64,000 bases of DNA from NCBI RefSeq assembly GCF_007625075.1, contig NZ_QMIE01000002.1, positions 391,167 through 455,166 of the forward strand. Direction: 5' to 3'. The position numbers and the translations under genes were made by a program. The notes beneath the pieces were generated by a model, which was given only the letters and a program-made list of their open reading frames with translations, made no database searches and was not told the DNA's origin. Below, one piece after another: positions 1 through 8,570 of the stretch (position 1 is its first letter; every line of letters begins with the position of its first letter). Source of the DNA: Oceanidesulfovibrio indonesiensis. Its GTDB lineage: Bacteria; Desulfobacterota; Desulfovibrionia; Desulfovibrionales; Desulfovibrionaceae.

Positions 1-449
1 TCTGCCACGGCATCGATGGGCTTGCCGCGGATGATGTCCAGGATGCGCACCACGTTGCCTTTCTCGTCGTTCATGGGCACGCCCTGCATGAAGCGGATGT
101 CTCCGCGCACCTCGAGCAGGATGCGCGCTTCCTTTTGCGGGCTGCGGTAGCACTGCACCTCGATGGCGCCGAGGTGGAGGGTGAAGTTTTCGTGGAACAC
201 CAGCTTGAGGATCTTGGATTCGCCGGACTCCAGGCACCGGCAGCGTTTGACCCAGTACTTGGGATCTTCCAGGCCGAACCGCCGCTCGGCCTCGTCCTTG
301 AATACGAGATAATGATTGCCGCCGATCTGGATGACGTCGCCGTAATCGATGCGCATGAATTCGCTGGTGTCGGTCACGAGCCGGCCGCACCGCGCCATGG
401 GAAAATCGGGCATCGCTTCACGGATGAGTTCTCGTACATCCACGGTCAT
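1..449 (-). CDS. Conserved hypothetical protein, C-terminus beyond the window
   Basis: The reading frame begins at an ATG at 449 with GGAGG four bases upstream and runs off the left edge, so about 149 N-terminal residues are visible. It has no signal peptide or membrane segment. A run of short beta-strand-like stretches (YGDVIQIGGNHYLVF near residue 40, then LKLVFHENFTLHLG and ARILLEVRGDIRFMQG) suggests a compact soluble fold. I do not recognise the family. A distant kinase- or phosphotransferase-like fold is possible but unsupported. It is divergent from the secreted protein at 734, with a 284-base intergenic region that should carry both promoters. That the frame is coding is secure; its function is unknown. 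Confidence 0.7.
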   Translation of the reverse strand, partial: MTVDVRELIREAMPDFPMARCGRLVTDTSEFMRIDYGDVIQIGGNHYLVFKDEAERRFGLEDPKYWVKRCRCLESGESKILKLVFHENFTLHLGAIEVQCYRSPQKEARILLEVRGDIRFMQGVPMNDEKGNVVRILDIIRGKPIDAVA

Positions 450-733
450 GGGCGCCTCCGGAAAAAGGGGTTCGGGTCTATGCACAACAATATACGGTGT
501 GCGCTTTCGTGTCACCACCCTGGTTGACGATAAGGTGCGATTCGACATTCCCTACACCGGAACGTTCGTTACAATTCGGCCTGTCATATGCGATTTTTCG
601 GGAAGCTGATTGCGCTTACACGAATGGGGCACTACGGTGTGTAATAAGTTGGAACCATTCCCGATCGCGTGTTGTCGGATTGTATCTGCCACGAAGGCGC
701 CCCACCTTCCCGCCGTCCTACCGGAGAGAGTCT

Positions 734-1168
734 ATGCTGCAACGAGCCCTTTTCGTCATCGTGCTGTTGTTCATCGCGTATCCTGCACCGGCCGAACAGG
801 CGATCCCGAACCTGGTCGGCAAATGGGAGGGGAGCCGCACGAGCTTCGTCATCTGGCAGGGCCACTTCAGGTACGTTGTGGAGGAGCCGCTTACCTCGTA
901 CGTCATCGACAAGCAGGAAGGCCGGCTCATCGCGGGGGAGAAACGCTCCAGACTCGGCATGGAGGGGCGGAAAAGCGGCGAGGAGTTCTTCGGCGTCATC
1001 TCGCCGGACTACAAAACCGTCCTCGTGGCCGAACACGCCTCGGGTTACGCCGTGTTCCACCTGCTGGGGCCGGATGAGATGGAGGTGTCCTACGTCTCGG
1101 ACGGCAGCGACGCCAGGGACTCGGAGCTCATGGCGAGTATCCAGCGCTTGACGCGCAAGCGGGAGTAG
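734..1168 (+). CDS. Small secreted hypothetical protein
   Basis: Predicted 144-residue protein. The N-terminus (MLQRALFVIVLLFIAYPAPAEQ) has one basic residue, a hydrophobic core and an AxA-like cleavage site near residue 20, so it is probably exported to the periplasm. The mature part starts around VGKWEGSRTSF and is rich in short beta-strands, like small lipocalin or 'WEG' periplasmic domains, but I cannot name a family. The ATG at 734 is preferred over upstream starts because GGAGAG lies just upstream and the signal peptide begins there. It converges with the CGGC protein ending at 1199, with 30 bases between them. Confidence 0.7.
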   Translation: MLQRALFVIVLLFIAYPAPAEQAIPNLVGKWEGSRTSFVIWQGHFRYVVEEPLTSYVIDKQEGRLIAGEKRSRLGMEGRKSGEEFFGVISPDYKTVLVAEHASGYAVFHLLGPDEMEVSYVSDGSDARDSELMASIQRLTRKRE

Positions 1169-1198
1169 CTCCGCCATCTGCGAGCAGATGGGCCGTGC

Positions 1199-1564
1199 TC
1201 AGGCGAAGATGTCCTTGGGCACGTATGGGTGCGTCCCTTCGATGACAGGTATGCCCGCCTTGGCCTTGATCTTGGCGATCAGTTCGTTGCGGTGGGGGCA
1301 ATGGTCCGTGATGCACGGGCCGATGTGGATTGCCGTGGGCTTTTCCTGCATGGGAGCGTTCCACAGCTTGACCTGCGCCAGCCTGGTGACGATGGTTGCG
1401 CCGGGGCAGTCGCCGCAGTTGAGCAACCCCATGATTTCCGCGTCTTCGTCCTCATAGAGCTCGAAGAATCCCTGACGGCGGTTGAAGCTGACCATGCAGC
1501 GCGAACAACCTATGCAGACGTCGTCCATGGCTTTCTTGCAGCCGATGATGAGAATCTTGTTCAT
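1199..1564 (-). CDS. CGGC domain-containing protein
   Basis: Predicted 121-residue cytoplasmic protein of the CGGC family, thought to bind metal or an Fe-S cluster. Visible cysteines are a VCIGCSRC motif near residues 16-23, LNCGDCPG near 49-56 (the CGGC-like signature) and a later GPCITDHCPHR segment near 82-92. The start at 1564 has GGAGAAG about five bases upstream; longer versions lack family similarity at the N-terminus. Such proteins are common in anaerobes, including sulfate reducers, but their reaction is not established. It is transcribed away from the amino-acid transporter operon at 1881, sharing a 316-base intergenic region. Confidence 0.8.
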   Translation of the reverse strand: MNKILIIGCKKAMDDVCIGCSRCMVSFNRRQGFFELYEDEDAEIMGLLNCGDCPGATIVTRLAQVKLWNAPMQEKPTAIHIGPCITDHCPHRNELIAKIKAKAGIPVIEGTHPYVPKDIFA

Positions 1565-1807
1565 GTCTTCTCCATGCCGCAGGCGGGCCTCGTCCGGTGC
1601 AAAGCCTGTCTGGTGGCGCACCGGTCTGTTGATCTGTATGATTCCAGTCTCAGCTGGAAATAGCTGCCGACGGAAGAATCCTACAGAAAAACCCGCCAAA
1701 AGTGTATATGTTTGTTCGGTGCAAGCGAAAAGGCGGGGTGGATTGCCGCATGTCATGGCGCTTCGGATACGCAGGACTATCCGGAATGCACAGAGCTAAA
1801 AGAAATC

Positions 1808-1835
1808 TTGAAATCCTCGATTAAAACCCTATAGT
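1808..1835 (+). promoter_or_regulatory. Candidate sigma-70 promoter of the amino-acid ABC operon
   Basis: TTGAAA at 1808-1813 and TATAGT at 1830-1835 are separated by 16 bases. Predicted transcription start is near 1842, about 40 bases before the permease ATG at 1881. The rest of 1565-1880 shows no convincing gene. Confidence 0.5.
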
Positions 1836-1880
1836 GTAGGCCATTATCCCCATCTCCGTTAGTTTTCGGGAATTCAGGCC

Positions 1881-2726
1881 ATGTCCAGACCATTCACGTT
1901 CATGCACGACGCCCTCTACCGCCGCACCGGGCTTACCATCAAGGAAGCGGCAATGGCGGCGGTGATCTTCGCACTGGTCCTGCTGCTCGTGGACATGGGG
2001 GCCGACTCGCTGAATTACAACTGGCAATGGTATCGGGTCTGGAAATACATCTACACCTTTGAGGACGGCGTGTTCACTCCCGGGTTGCTCCTTCAGGGGC
2101 TGTGGATCACGTTGCAGATAACCGCCATCAGCCTGGTGCTGGCGTTTTTGTTCGGACTGACCACGGCCATGCTGCGGTTGTCCGATTCGTTCGTGGGCAA
2201 GGCCATCGCCCGGTGCTATCTGGAATCCATCCGCAACACGCCGCTGCTGATCCAGATATTCTTCATCTACTTCGTTCTCGGCCAGGTGCTGGACATCGAC
2301 CGCTTCACCGCGGCGGTGCTGGCGCTCTCCCTGTTCGAGGGCGCATACGCCTCCGAGGTGTTCCGATCCGGCATCGCCTCCATAGACAAGGGCCAGTGGC
2401 AGGCGGCGCACAGTCTGGGACTCTCCACCTGGCACACGTATCGTTACGTGGTGCTGCCGCAGGCCATCCGCCGTATCCTGCCCCCCCTGGCGAGCCAGGC
2501 CGTGGCGCTGGTCAAGGATTCGGCCCTGGTCTCCACCATTGCGGTGCTGGAACTCACCCAGCAGGCGCAGATCATCATTGCGGAAACGTTTCTGACTTTC
2601 GAGATCTGGTTTGTCGTTGCGGGCATCTATCTCGTGGTCACGATCACCCTGTCGCGCCTGGTGGCCCTGCTGGAAAAACGGATGGGCCGGGGGCAGGCCA
2701 TGTATACGGAGCAAGGAGTCGAGTAG
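1881..2726 (+). CDS. Polar amino-acid ABC transporter permease (HisM/GlnP type)
   Basis: Predicted 281-residue inner-membrane permease of the PAAT family. An N-terminal membrane segment (about residues 24-42) is followed by a periplasmic loop and the usual permease core from about residue 70. The coupling (EAA) loop is visible as EGAYASEVFRSGI...GQWQAAHSLGLS near residues 153-183, the contact site for the ATPase. It is slightly longer than the 220-residue minimal family because of the N-terminal extension. It is first in an operon with the ATPase (3-base gap), the binding protein and a second permease at 4557, so the transporter is probably a heterodimeric-permease type. Substrate is a polar amino acid; which one cannot be told. 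Confidence 0.9.
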   Translation: MSRPFTFMHDALYRRTGLTIKEAAMAAVIFALVLLLVDMGADSLNYNWQWYRVWKYIYTFEDGVFTPGLLLQGLWITLQITAISLVLAFLFGLTTAMLRLSDSFVGKAIARCYLESIRNTPLLIQIFFIYFVLGQVLDIDRFTAAVLALSLFEGAYASEVFRSGIASIDKGQWQAAHSLGLSTWHTYRYVVLPQAIRRILPPLASQAVALVKDSALVSTIAVLELTQQAQIIIAETFLTFEIWFVVAGIYLVVTITLSRLVALLEKRMGRGQAMYTEQGVE

Positions 2727-2729
2727 ACC

Positions 2730-3545
2730 ATGCCTGACACCGCAACCCAAGCGGCTGCTTCCCTTGAAGATGCGCAGGCCGAGTGCGGCCGGCCCGAAGC
2801 GTTTGCCGGGGAGGACCCCATCGTCATCGCAGAAAACGTGACCAAGACCTTCGACAACGGCGTGAAGGCCCTGGACGACGTGACACTTTACGTGCACCGC
2901 GGCGAGGTGAAGGTGGTCATCGGGCCTTCGGGTTCGGGCAAATCCACGTTCCTGCGCTGCCTCAACGGTCTGGAGGTCATGGACGGGGGGCGCGTGGTCA
3001 TCGACGGGATTCCTCTGGATTCCAGCAGGAAACACCGCGACGAGATTCGCCAGGAAGTGGGCATGGTCTTCCAGCAGTTCAATCTGTTTCCACACATGAC
3101 CGTTCTGGAAAACGTGAATCTGGCGCAGCGCCTGGTGCGCAGGAAGAGCACGCAGGAAGCCACCGAGAACGCCATGCGTCTGCTGGACAAGGTGGGCATA
3201 AGCGACAAGGCCTCCAGCTATCCGGCGCAACTCTCCGGCGGCCAGCAGCAGCGGGTCGCCATTGCCCGCGCCCTGGCCCTGAAGCCCAAGGTCATGTTGT
3301 TCGACGAAGCCACCAGCGCCCTGGACCCCGAGATGATCGGCGAGGTGCTGCAGGTGATGAGCGCCCTGGCCTCCGAAGGAATGACCATGGTGGTGGTGAC
3401 CCACGAGATGGGGTTCGCCCGCGAGGTGGGCGACGCTGTGGTGTTCATGGAAAACGGCCGAGTGGTGGAGGAGTGCCGCACCGAGACGTTCTTTGAATCA
3501 CCCAGCCACCCGCGCACCAGGGAGTTTCTCAGCCAGATTCTGTAA
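2730..3545 (+). CDS. Polar amino-acid ABC transporter ATPase (GlnQ/HisP type)
   Basis: Predicted 271-residue ATPase. Walker A is GPSGSGKST (near residue 69), the Q-loop lies in [13 protein letters not shown], the signature motif is LSGGQQQR, Walker B is [14 protein letters not shown], and the switch histidine is in VVTHEMGFA. About 30 extra residues precede the standard domain, rich in Ala and Glu, with no obvious function. The ATG follows the permease stop by three bases, consistent with translational coupling. It should energise both permeases of this operon (1881 and 4557). Confidence 0.95.
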   Translation: MPDTATQAAASLEDAQAECGRPEAFAGEDPIVIAENVTKTFDNGVKALDDVTLYVHRGEVKVVIGPSGSGKSTFLRCLNGLEVMDGGRVVIDGIPLDSSRKHRDEIRQEVGMVFQQFNLFPHMTVLENVNLAQRLVRRKSTQEATENAMRLLDKVGISDKASSYPAQLSGGQQQRVAIARALALKPKVMLFDEATSALDPEMIGEVLQVMSALASEGMTMVVVTHEMGFAREVGDAVVFMENGRVVEECRTETFFESPSHPRTREFLSQIL

Positions 3546-3616
3546 CGATGCACATGCCGTCGCGCAGTGCGGCGCGCATTGTTTCATACGCAACCGTAAG
3601 ACAAGGAGTCGTTGAG

Positions 3617-4450
3617 ATGAAAGCGTGGAGGTTCATTCAGGTGACCGCCCTCATAGGGGCGATCATGATTTTCGTGGTCAACAGCGCCGAGGCCGAATCC
3701 GTTCGAAACCAGCTGGCGCAGGAGAGCACTATAGAGAAAGTGCTCCAACGCGGTGTGCTCAAGGTGGGCATGGACACTTTTGTGCCGTGGGCCATGAAAA
3801 ACAAGGACGGCGAACTCATCGGCTTCGAGATCGACGTAGCCAAACAGCTCGCCGAAGACCTGGGTGTGGAGGTGGAGTTCGTGCCCACCAAGTGGTCCGG
3901 CATCATCCCTTCGCTGCTCACCGGCAAGTTCGACGTGATCATCGGAGGCATGTCCACCACCACGGAGCGCAACCTCAAGGTGAATTTCACCGTGCCCTAC
4001 AACTATACGGGCCAGGCCATCGTGGCCAACAGGAAGTTGGCTCCCGGACTTTCCACGCTCGAAGATTTCAACCGCGAGGACTTCACCGTGACCGCGCGCA
4101 CCGGCTCCACCGCCGCCGTGGCGGCCAAGAAGTTTCTCCCCAAGGCGAAGCTCGTGCTTTTCGATACCGAGCCCGCCGCGCTCCAGGAAATATTGAACGA
4201 CAAGGCGCACGTGTTCGTCAGCTCCGCGCCGCTTCCCGCATTCAAAGCCATAGAGCATCCTGATAAACTGTACCTGCCCTTCGAGGACACCATCACCAAG
4301 GAGCCCACGAGCTTCGCCGTGCTCAAGGGCGATGTGGACACCCTCAACATCTTCGACAACTGGATACGTCGCAAGGAGCTGGAGGGCTGGCTGCAGGAGC
4401 GTGCGCATCATTGGTTCAACACCCGTGACTGGGCCGGCCAGGTTGAGTAG
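3617..4450 (+). CDS. Periplasmic amino-acid-binding protein (SBP_bac_3)
   Basis: Predicted 277-residue solute-binding protein. The start at 3617 is chosen because AAGGAG lies about ten bases upstream and it opens a signal peptide (MKAWRFIQVTALIGAIMIF) ending in an AEA-type site near residue 27. The mature domain follows the family-3 plan: VLQRGVLKVGMDTFVPWA near the start, then GFEIDVAKQLAEDLGV, and FDVIIGGMSTTTERN, which belongs to the ligand cleft. It delivers a polar amino acid to the flanking permeases. A strong GC hairpin directly follows the stop and may keep its message more abundant than the downstream permease message. Confidence 0.92.
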   Translation: MKAWRFIQVTALIGAIMIFVVNSAEAESVRNQLAQESTIEKVLQRGVLKVGMDTFVPWAMKNKDGELIGFEIDVAKQLAEDLGVEVEFVPTKWSGIIPSLLTGKFDVIIGGMSTTTERNLKVNFTVPYNYTGQAIVANRKLAPGLSTLEDFNREDFTVTARTGSTAAVAAKKFLPKAKLVLFDTEPAALQEILNDKAHVFVSSAPLPAFKAIEHPDKLYLPFEDTITKEPTSFAVLKGDVDTLNIFDNWIRRKELEGWLQERAHHWFNTRDWAGQVE

Positions 4451-4484
4451 ACACACCGCCATCGCGTCTGAACGCGAGAAGAAC

Positions 4485-4520
4485 GCCGCCCCGGCCTCCA
4501 TGCTTCATGGCCGGGGCGGC
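4485..4520 (+). terminator. GC-rich hairpin after the binding-protein gene
   Basis: A perfect 12-bp stem (4485-4496 pairing with 4509-4520) encloses a 12-base loop. No strong T-run follows (only CTTGTCG), so it is better read as a partial terminator or RNA-stabilising hairpin than a complete stop. It lies between the binding protein and the last permease of the same operon. Confidence 0.6.
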
Positions 4521-4556
4521 CTTGTCGCGTCGTCCCGATATCAGGATTTCTGAATC

Positions 4557-5435
4557 GTGCGCAAAGTCAGGATCGGTCTGCTCGACATCATCCTGCTCAT
4601 CCTGCTCGCAGCGGGGGTGGGCTATCTCGCCTACGTGGTGGAAGCCAGGCTGGAGTACACGTGGCGTTGGGAAGCCATTCCCAAATACCTCGTGCGCTAC
4701 GACCAGGAACAGGGACGCTGGGTCGCCAACTTCCTGCTGGAAGGGCTCTTCACCACTATCCGCATCAGCATCTTGGCCACCATCATGGGCAGCGTGCTCG
4801 GCCTGCTCATGGGGCTGGCGCGCACCAGCCGGTCCGGATTTCTCCGGCTCATCGGCACCGGATACGTGGAGTTCGTGCGCAACCTGCCGCCCCTGGTGCT
4901 CGTGTTCATCTTCTACTTCTTCTTTTCAGACTACATCGCCCAGGTGCTGGGGGTGGAACAGCTGGTGCGCAACGCGCCGGAATGGCTCCAGTCCGTCATG
5001 CGCGTGGTGCTGGCCGAACCCTCGCGCTTCACCGCCTTCCTTTCCGCAGCCATCACCATAGCCCTGTACGAAGGCGCGTTCATCACGGAGATAGTCCGCG
5101 CCGGCATCCAGTCCGTGGAGCATGGACAGTGGGAAGCAGCCCACGCCCTGGGCCTGTCTCGCTGGCAGAGGCTGCGGCATGTCATCCTGCCGCAGGCGTT
5201 CACGCGCATCGTGCCGCCCCTGGCCGGGCAGTTCATTTCCACCATCAAGGACTCCTCCATCGTCAGCGTCATCTCGGTGAGCGAACTCACCTTTCAGGGC
5301 ATGGAGCTCATGGCCGCCACCTACCTCACTTTCGAAATATGGATCACCGTGGCGCTGCTCTACTTCTCCATGACCTTCACCCTCTCCATGCTCGCCCGCC
5401 GGCTCGAAACCCGTCTGGCCCGCAAGCTGGGGTAA
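4557..5435 (+). CDS. Polar amino-acid ABC transporter permease, second subunit
   Basis: Predicted 292-residue permease starting at GTG 4557. The first hydrophobic helix covers about residues 6-26, a loop follows, and the permease core starts near residue 60. The ATPase-contact loop reads EGAFITEIVRAGI...GQWEAAHALGLS, and the C-terminal half ends in a long amphipathic helix rich in Arg. It resembles the upstream permease (1881) throughout, including the loop before the core, so the pair probably arose by duplication and forms a heterodimer. It is the last gene of the operon; no terminator is obvious before the convergent gene ending at 5547. Confidence 0.9.
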   Translation: MRKVRIGLLDIILLILLAAGVGYLAYVVEARLEYTWRWEAIPKYLVRYDQEQGRWVANFLLEGLFTTIRISILATIMGSVLGLLMGLARTSRSGFLRLIGTGYVEFVRNLPPLVLVFIFYFFFSDYIAQVLGVEQLVRNAPEWLQSVMRVVLAEPSRFTAFLSAAITIALYEGAFITEIVRAGIQSVEHGQWEAAHALGLSRWQRLRHVILPQAFTRIVPPLAGQFISTIKDSSIVSVISVSELTFQGMELMAATYLTFEIWITVALLYFSMTFTLSMLARRLETRLARKLG

Positions 5436-5546
5436 AAGGGACACTGGATTTCGCCTCCGCGGTCAGCGCAACTGAATCACCCTGCACCTCAGAGAAGTGT
5501 TCAGGAAGCATGGCTCCCTGACGGAAGTGTGAGGCGTGGCCCTCAA

Positions 5547-6470
5547 TCATGCCTGCCGCTGCGTTCGGCGCGCCAGGCAGAGGGCGATGTTCTTGGGGTA
5601 ATAGGAAGGTTCGTTGACGAACGTGGGGAAGAGGCCGGCCTCGCCGCCGTAGGGGATGACTGCGCCGTCGAAGCCCACGAACAGCGGGTCGCCGGGGAGG
5701 ATGGGCTCGTACACGGCGCGGATGCGTTCCGGGTGGACCATGGTCCCAAGCCCGCCGTCGTCGCCCTCGGGAAAGGGAATCGTGGCCACCTGCGTGTACA
5801 CGTCGAGGGATAGTGTCTCATCGGGCCATGCACCCTGGTTGTACTCGGCGACGAGGTCAAGAAGCGTGAGCGCGAGCCGCCGTGTGCGGAAGTATATCTC
5901 GGCGTTCATGCTTCCGGGAGCGATAGGCCCGACCTCGATGCCCAGGCCGTGGCGGGCGATGGAGGGCAGGTACGGCGCGTCCCCTGCGGGCGCCGGAAAC
6001 TGGTAGCAACGCACGGCAAGGGGCTCAGTGTGTTCAGCCAGACGGCGTATGGCCAGGGCGACCAGCCGGAACAACCACGGGTCCTCGCCAGTGATGTTGC
6101 AGTTGAGGCCCATGTCCGAGGCGGCGGAATGGAAGTCCAGGATGAGATCGGTTTTGGAGGACGGACCTTTGGGGCCGAGCAGGGCGTTGATCTGTCTGGC
6201 GCGGACCTGCTCGTACGCGTCCAGTTCCGGATTCGCCAGATCCGCCGCGGCGAATGCACGGTTGAGGTCGTGGCCCAGATCCCGCCGTCCGGCCGCCACA
6301 GCAGCTTCGTTGGCGATGAGCGGTGTGACGTTCATTCCCGGCCGTTCGACGAGCCGGGGATTCCTGAGGAAAGCGCGCACGAGGTGGACGCCCGTAAGCT
6401 CGTCGCCGTGCGTGCCGCCCACCAGGGCCACGGATCGTATGAAGTCCGGAGTGTCGGGAAGTGCTGGCAT
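5547..6470 (-). CDS. Succinylglutamate desuccinylase / aspartoacylase family zinc hydrolase
   Basis: Predicted 307-residue M14-like zinc carboxypeptidase-fold enzyme. Zinc ligands are recognisable in GGTHGDELTG (His and Glu) near the N-terminus and in DFHSAASDMG (His) near residue 110; a LGIEVGPI segment carries the likely catalytic Glu. Family members remove an acyl group from N-acetyl-aspartate or N-succinyl-glutamate. The full length matches aspartoacylase (about 300) better than AstE. The start is taken at ATG 6470; a GTG at 6503 would add 11 residues and neither has a clear ribosome site. It is downstream on the same strand of the asparagine-synthetase-like gene; the 88-base gap leaves co-transcription open. 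Confidence 0.85.
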   Translation of the reverse strand: MPALPDTPDFIRSVALVGGTHGDELTGVHLVRAFLRNPRLVERPGMNVTPLIANEAAVAAGRRDLGHDLNRAFAAADLANPELDAYEQVRARQINALLGPKGPSSKTDLILDFHSAASDMGLNCNITGEDPWLFRLVALAIRRLAEHTEPLAVRCYQFPAPAGDAPYLPSIARHGLGIEVGPIAPGSMNAEIYFRTRRLALTLLDLVAEYNQGAWPDETLSLDVYTQVATIPFPEGDDGGLGTMVHPERIRAVYEPILPGDPLFVGFDGAVIPYGGEAGLFPTFVNEPSYYPKNIALCLARRTQRQA

Positions 6471-6558
6471 GGTCGTTCTGCATGGTAGCGCGCAGGCAGC
6501 CACGCGTTTTGTCGTGCTAAGTGATTGCGGCGTCGGGCAATGATTCGGCTGGCACCTG

Positions 6559-8349
6559 TCAGCAACTTGCCGGAGGTTCGCGTGTGTTTACGTACCTGGC
6601 GATCTGCAACAGGAAAAGCAGGGACTTGGGTTTGGTCGCGTCAACCAAGCGGTCCACATCGATATCATCGCCCACGGCTTCCCGGAAAGCTTCGGAACGT
6701 ATGTGCGCGTCGAACAGACCGCGGCGCCGGGCCTCCTGCACGATGCTCGGAGATTGCCGCCACGGGTCGGTGTTCTGCTGCGACCCCAGCCGCTTGATGA
6801 GTTGAAGCCGGATCTTCCTGCGCATGGTGGTGGCCAGGCAGAAGGGCATGTTGACGTAGGGGCCCAGCTGGCAACGCTTGCCCGTGGTGTGGGGCACCGA
6901 GCGGAATCGTCTGAAAATATCCTGGAAGGCGCGGCGGAACAGGTGGTCGTTGAGCTTCCAGGCGTATGGAACTTTGCACGCCAGCTCCACGATGCGGTTG
7001 TCCGCGAAAACCTCGTGGGCGTTGAAAAGTCTGCGATTCACCGCCGTGTAGCTCAAGGGGTCGTCCATGGATAGCGGAAAGACGACCTCGAATCCTTTGG
7101 ATGTGGTGGGCCGGAAGGTCTTGAGCCTGTCCAGGTACACCTGGCGCCGCGTGTGGGCGGCCTCCTGCAACGAAGGGCTCAGGGCTGCGTTCGTCTGCGG
7201 ATCGAGCTGCTTCGTGTCCAGAACATCCACGCCGCAGCCGCGGAAAAGGGGCTTGTGCGGCAGTTGGTTACCCTTGAGCAGGACATCGGCGAAGAACCCG
7301 CCGAGCACCACGCTCTTCTCGTGCAGCCCCATGGCCTCCCATGCCTTGAGCAGGTGCGAGTGGATGAAGAACTGGTCGAATCCGGCGAGCTCCGTGCAGC
7401 CGTCCATGTGATCGAGGTAGAAGTCGTCATTCTGGGAAAAGAGTCGGAACGGCAGGTCGGCAATTCGGGCAATATTCCGGGCCAGCCCGGTTTCCCGGTT
7501 TTCGGATTCGGAAAAGGTGAAGGCTTCCACATTCGGGGTGCCTTGCAGCATGCCGGCCACGGCGCGCGAGTCGCTTCCGCCGCTGAGCAATATGGCTATG
7601 GAGTCGTAGTCCCGGGCCACCTGTTCCAGGTTGCTTTCGGCGAACCGGCGCAGCTCCCCGGCGCATTCTTCGATGGTGAAGTCAATTGTTTCCGGCTCTT
7701 CGGGGCCCCAGTAGCGAGAAACGACGATGGAGCCGTCAGGATCGCGGAGCAGAACGGCGGCCGGAGGAATCGTGTACACGTCCTTGAGGAACGTATACGG
7801 CGAGGTGGGTGTCTTATAGAGCATGCACTCGGCGATGGACACCTCATCCAGCGCATGGCGACCTGTCAGGTCGGCCAGATGGTTGATCTGTGACCCGCAG
7901 GCGAAGCGCGTTTCGGACCGGCATGAATACGTGGTGTAGTAGGTGGTGATAAATTGCAGCATGTCCGAAGCCATGAGAATGGCTGCGTTGCTCTTCTGAA
8001 TCGCGACTATCGCAAACTGACCGTTGAAGTGGTCGTGCCAGCGGAAAGCCTTGGGGTCGCGACGCGATGCATCCAACAGGCTGAATATTGCGGATTCGTC
8101 AGGAATGAACCTGGGCGAGGCGACGAACCGGCCCTGGAACGAAGGATTGCCGATGAGCAGGAACAGGTGCTGTTCATTCTCCATGAAAAGGCGAGGCGCA
8201 GCGGGCCTGTGGATGGAGGCGAACGCGCCCCAGCTGCCGGAGCTGGAGGTAAGGCGGCACTCGGGCGGACAATGCGTTTGCAGAAGCAATTCCAGGGATT
8301 CCATGTCGCCTGGGTTCGAGGAGTAGAGGAAATCGTTCATGAAGCGCAT
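6559..8349 (-). CDS. Asparagine-synthetase-like amidoligase without the usual N-terminal Cys
   Basis: Predicted 596 residues from ATG 8349 (GTGAGG just upstream); a start at 8427 would add 26 poorly conserved residues. The C-terminal half is an asparagine-synthetase-type ATP-pyrophosphatase: LLSGGSDSRAVAGML near residue 265 is the PP-loop, with SGG-D-SR replacing the common SGG-D-S-S. The N-terminal half looks like a class II amidotransferase beta-sandwich (GRFVASPRFIPDE, HFNGQFAIVAIQ), but the chain does not open with Met-Cys, so the nucleophile that releases ammonia from glutamine is absent. Related proteins without this Cys include beta-lactam synthetases and lasso-peptide cyclases, so free ammonia or an internal amine may be the nucleophile. 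The true substrate is unknown. Confidence 0.75.
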   Translation of the reverse strand: MRFMNDFLYSSNPGDMESLELLLQTHCPPECRLTSSSGSWGAFASIHRPAAPRLFMENEQHLFLLIGNPSFQGRFVASPRFIPDESAIFSLLDASRRDPKAFRWHDHFNGQFAIVAIQKSNAAILMASDMLQFITTYYTTYSCRSETRFACGSQINHLADLTGRHALDEVSIAECMLYKTPTSPYTFLKDVYTIPPAAVLLRDPDGSIVVSRYWGPEEPETIDFTIEECAGELRRFAESNLEQVARDYDSIAILLSGGSDSRAVAGMLQGTPNVEAFTFSESENRETGLARNIARIADLPFRLFSQNDDFYLDHMDGCTELAGFDQFFIHSHLLKAWEAMGLHEKSVVLGGFFADVLLKGNQLPHKPLFRGCGVDVLDTKQLDPQTNAALSPSLQEAAHTRRQVYLDRLKTFRPTTSKGFEVVFPLSMDDPLSYTAVNRRLFNAHEVFADNRIVELACKVPYAWKLNDHLFRRAFQDIFRRFRSVPHTTGKRCQLGPYVNMPFCLATTMRRKIRLQLIKRLGSQQNTDPWRQSPSIVQEARRRGLFDAHIRSEAFREAVGDDIDVDRLVDATKPKSLLFLLQIARYVNTREPPASC

Positions 8350-8570
8350 GCACCTCACGGGGGGAATTGGCGGAATATGAGCCGCTGACGTCGCATCCGC
8401 TTTCGTTGCATCGTCTGGATACACCATATAGGGCCGAGGTTGCTACTATTCACTCAAAAAAAACCGGAGACTCCCGGCCGCCAGAGCATTTAACAGGATG
8501 ATGGCCGAAAGGGCCTCGCCGGCGTCGTCATTCTCTTCCCTGAAGCGTGAGGCTTGTGTATGGTGATCCA

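Noticed and set aside
1821..3404. Minus-strand 527-codon frame over the ABC transporter
   Set aside because: Antisense to permease and ATPase with clear motifs.
6549..6572. Possible sigma-54 promoter (TGGCAC ... TTGC)
   Set aside because: Spacing between the two halves is wrong (11 bases between TGGCAC and TTGC rather than five), and it lies at the 3' end of a gene.
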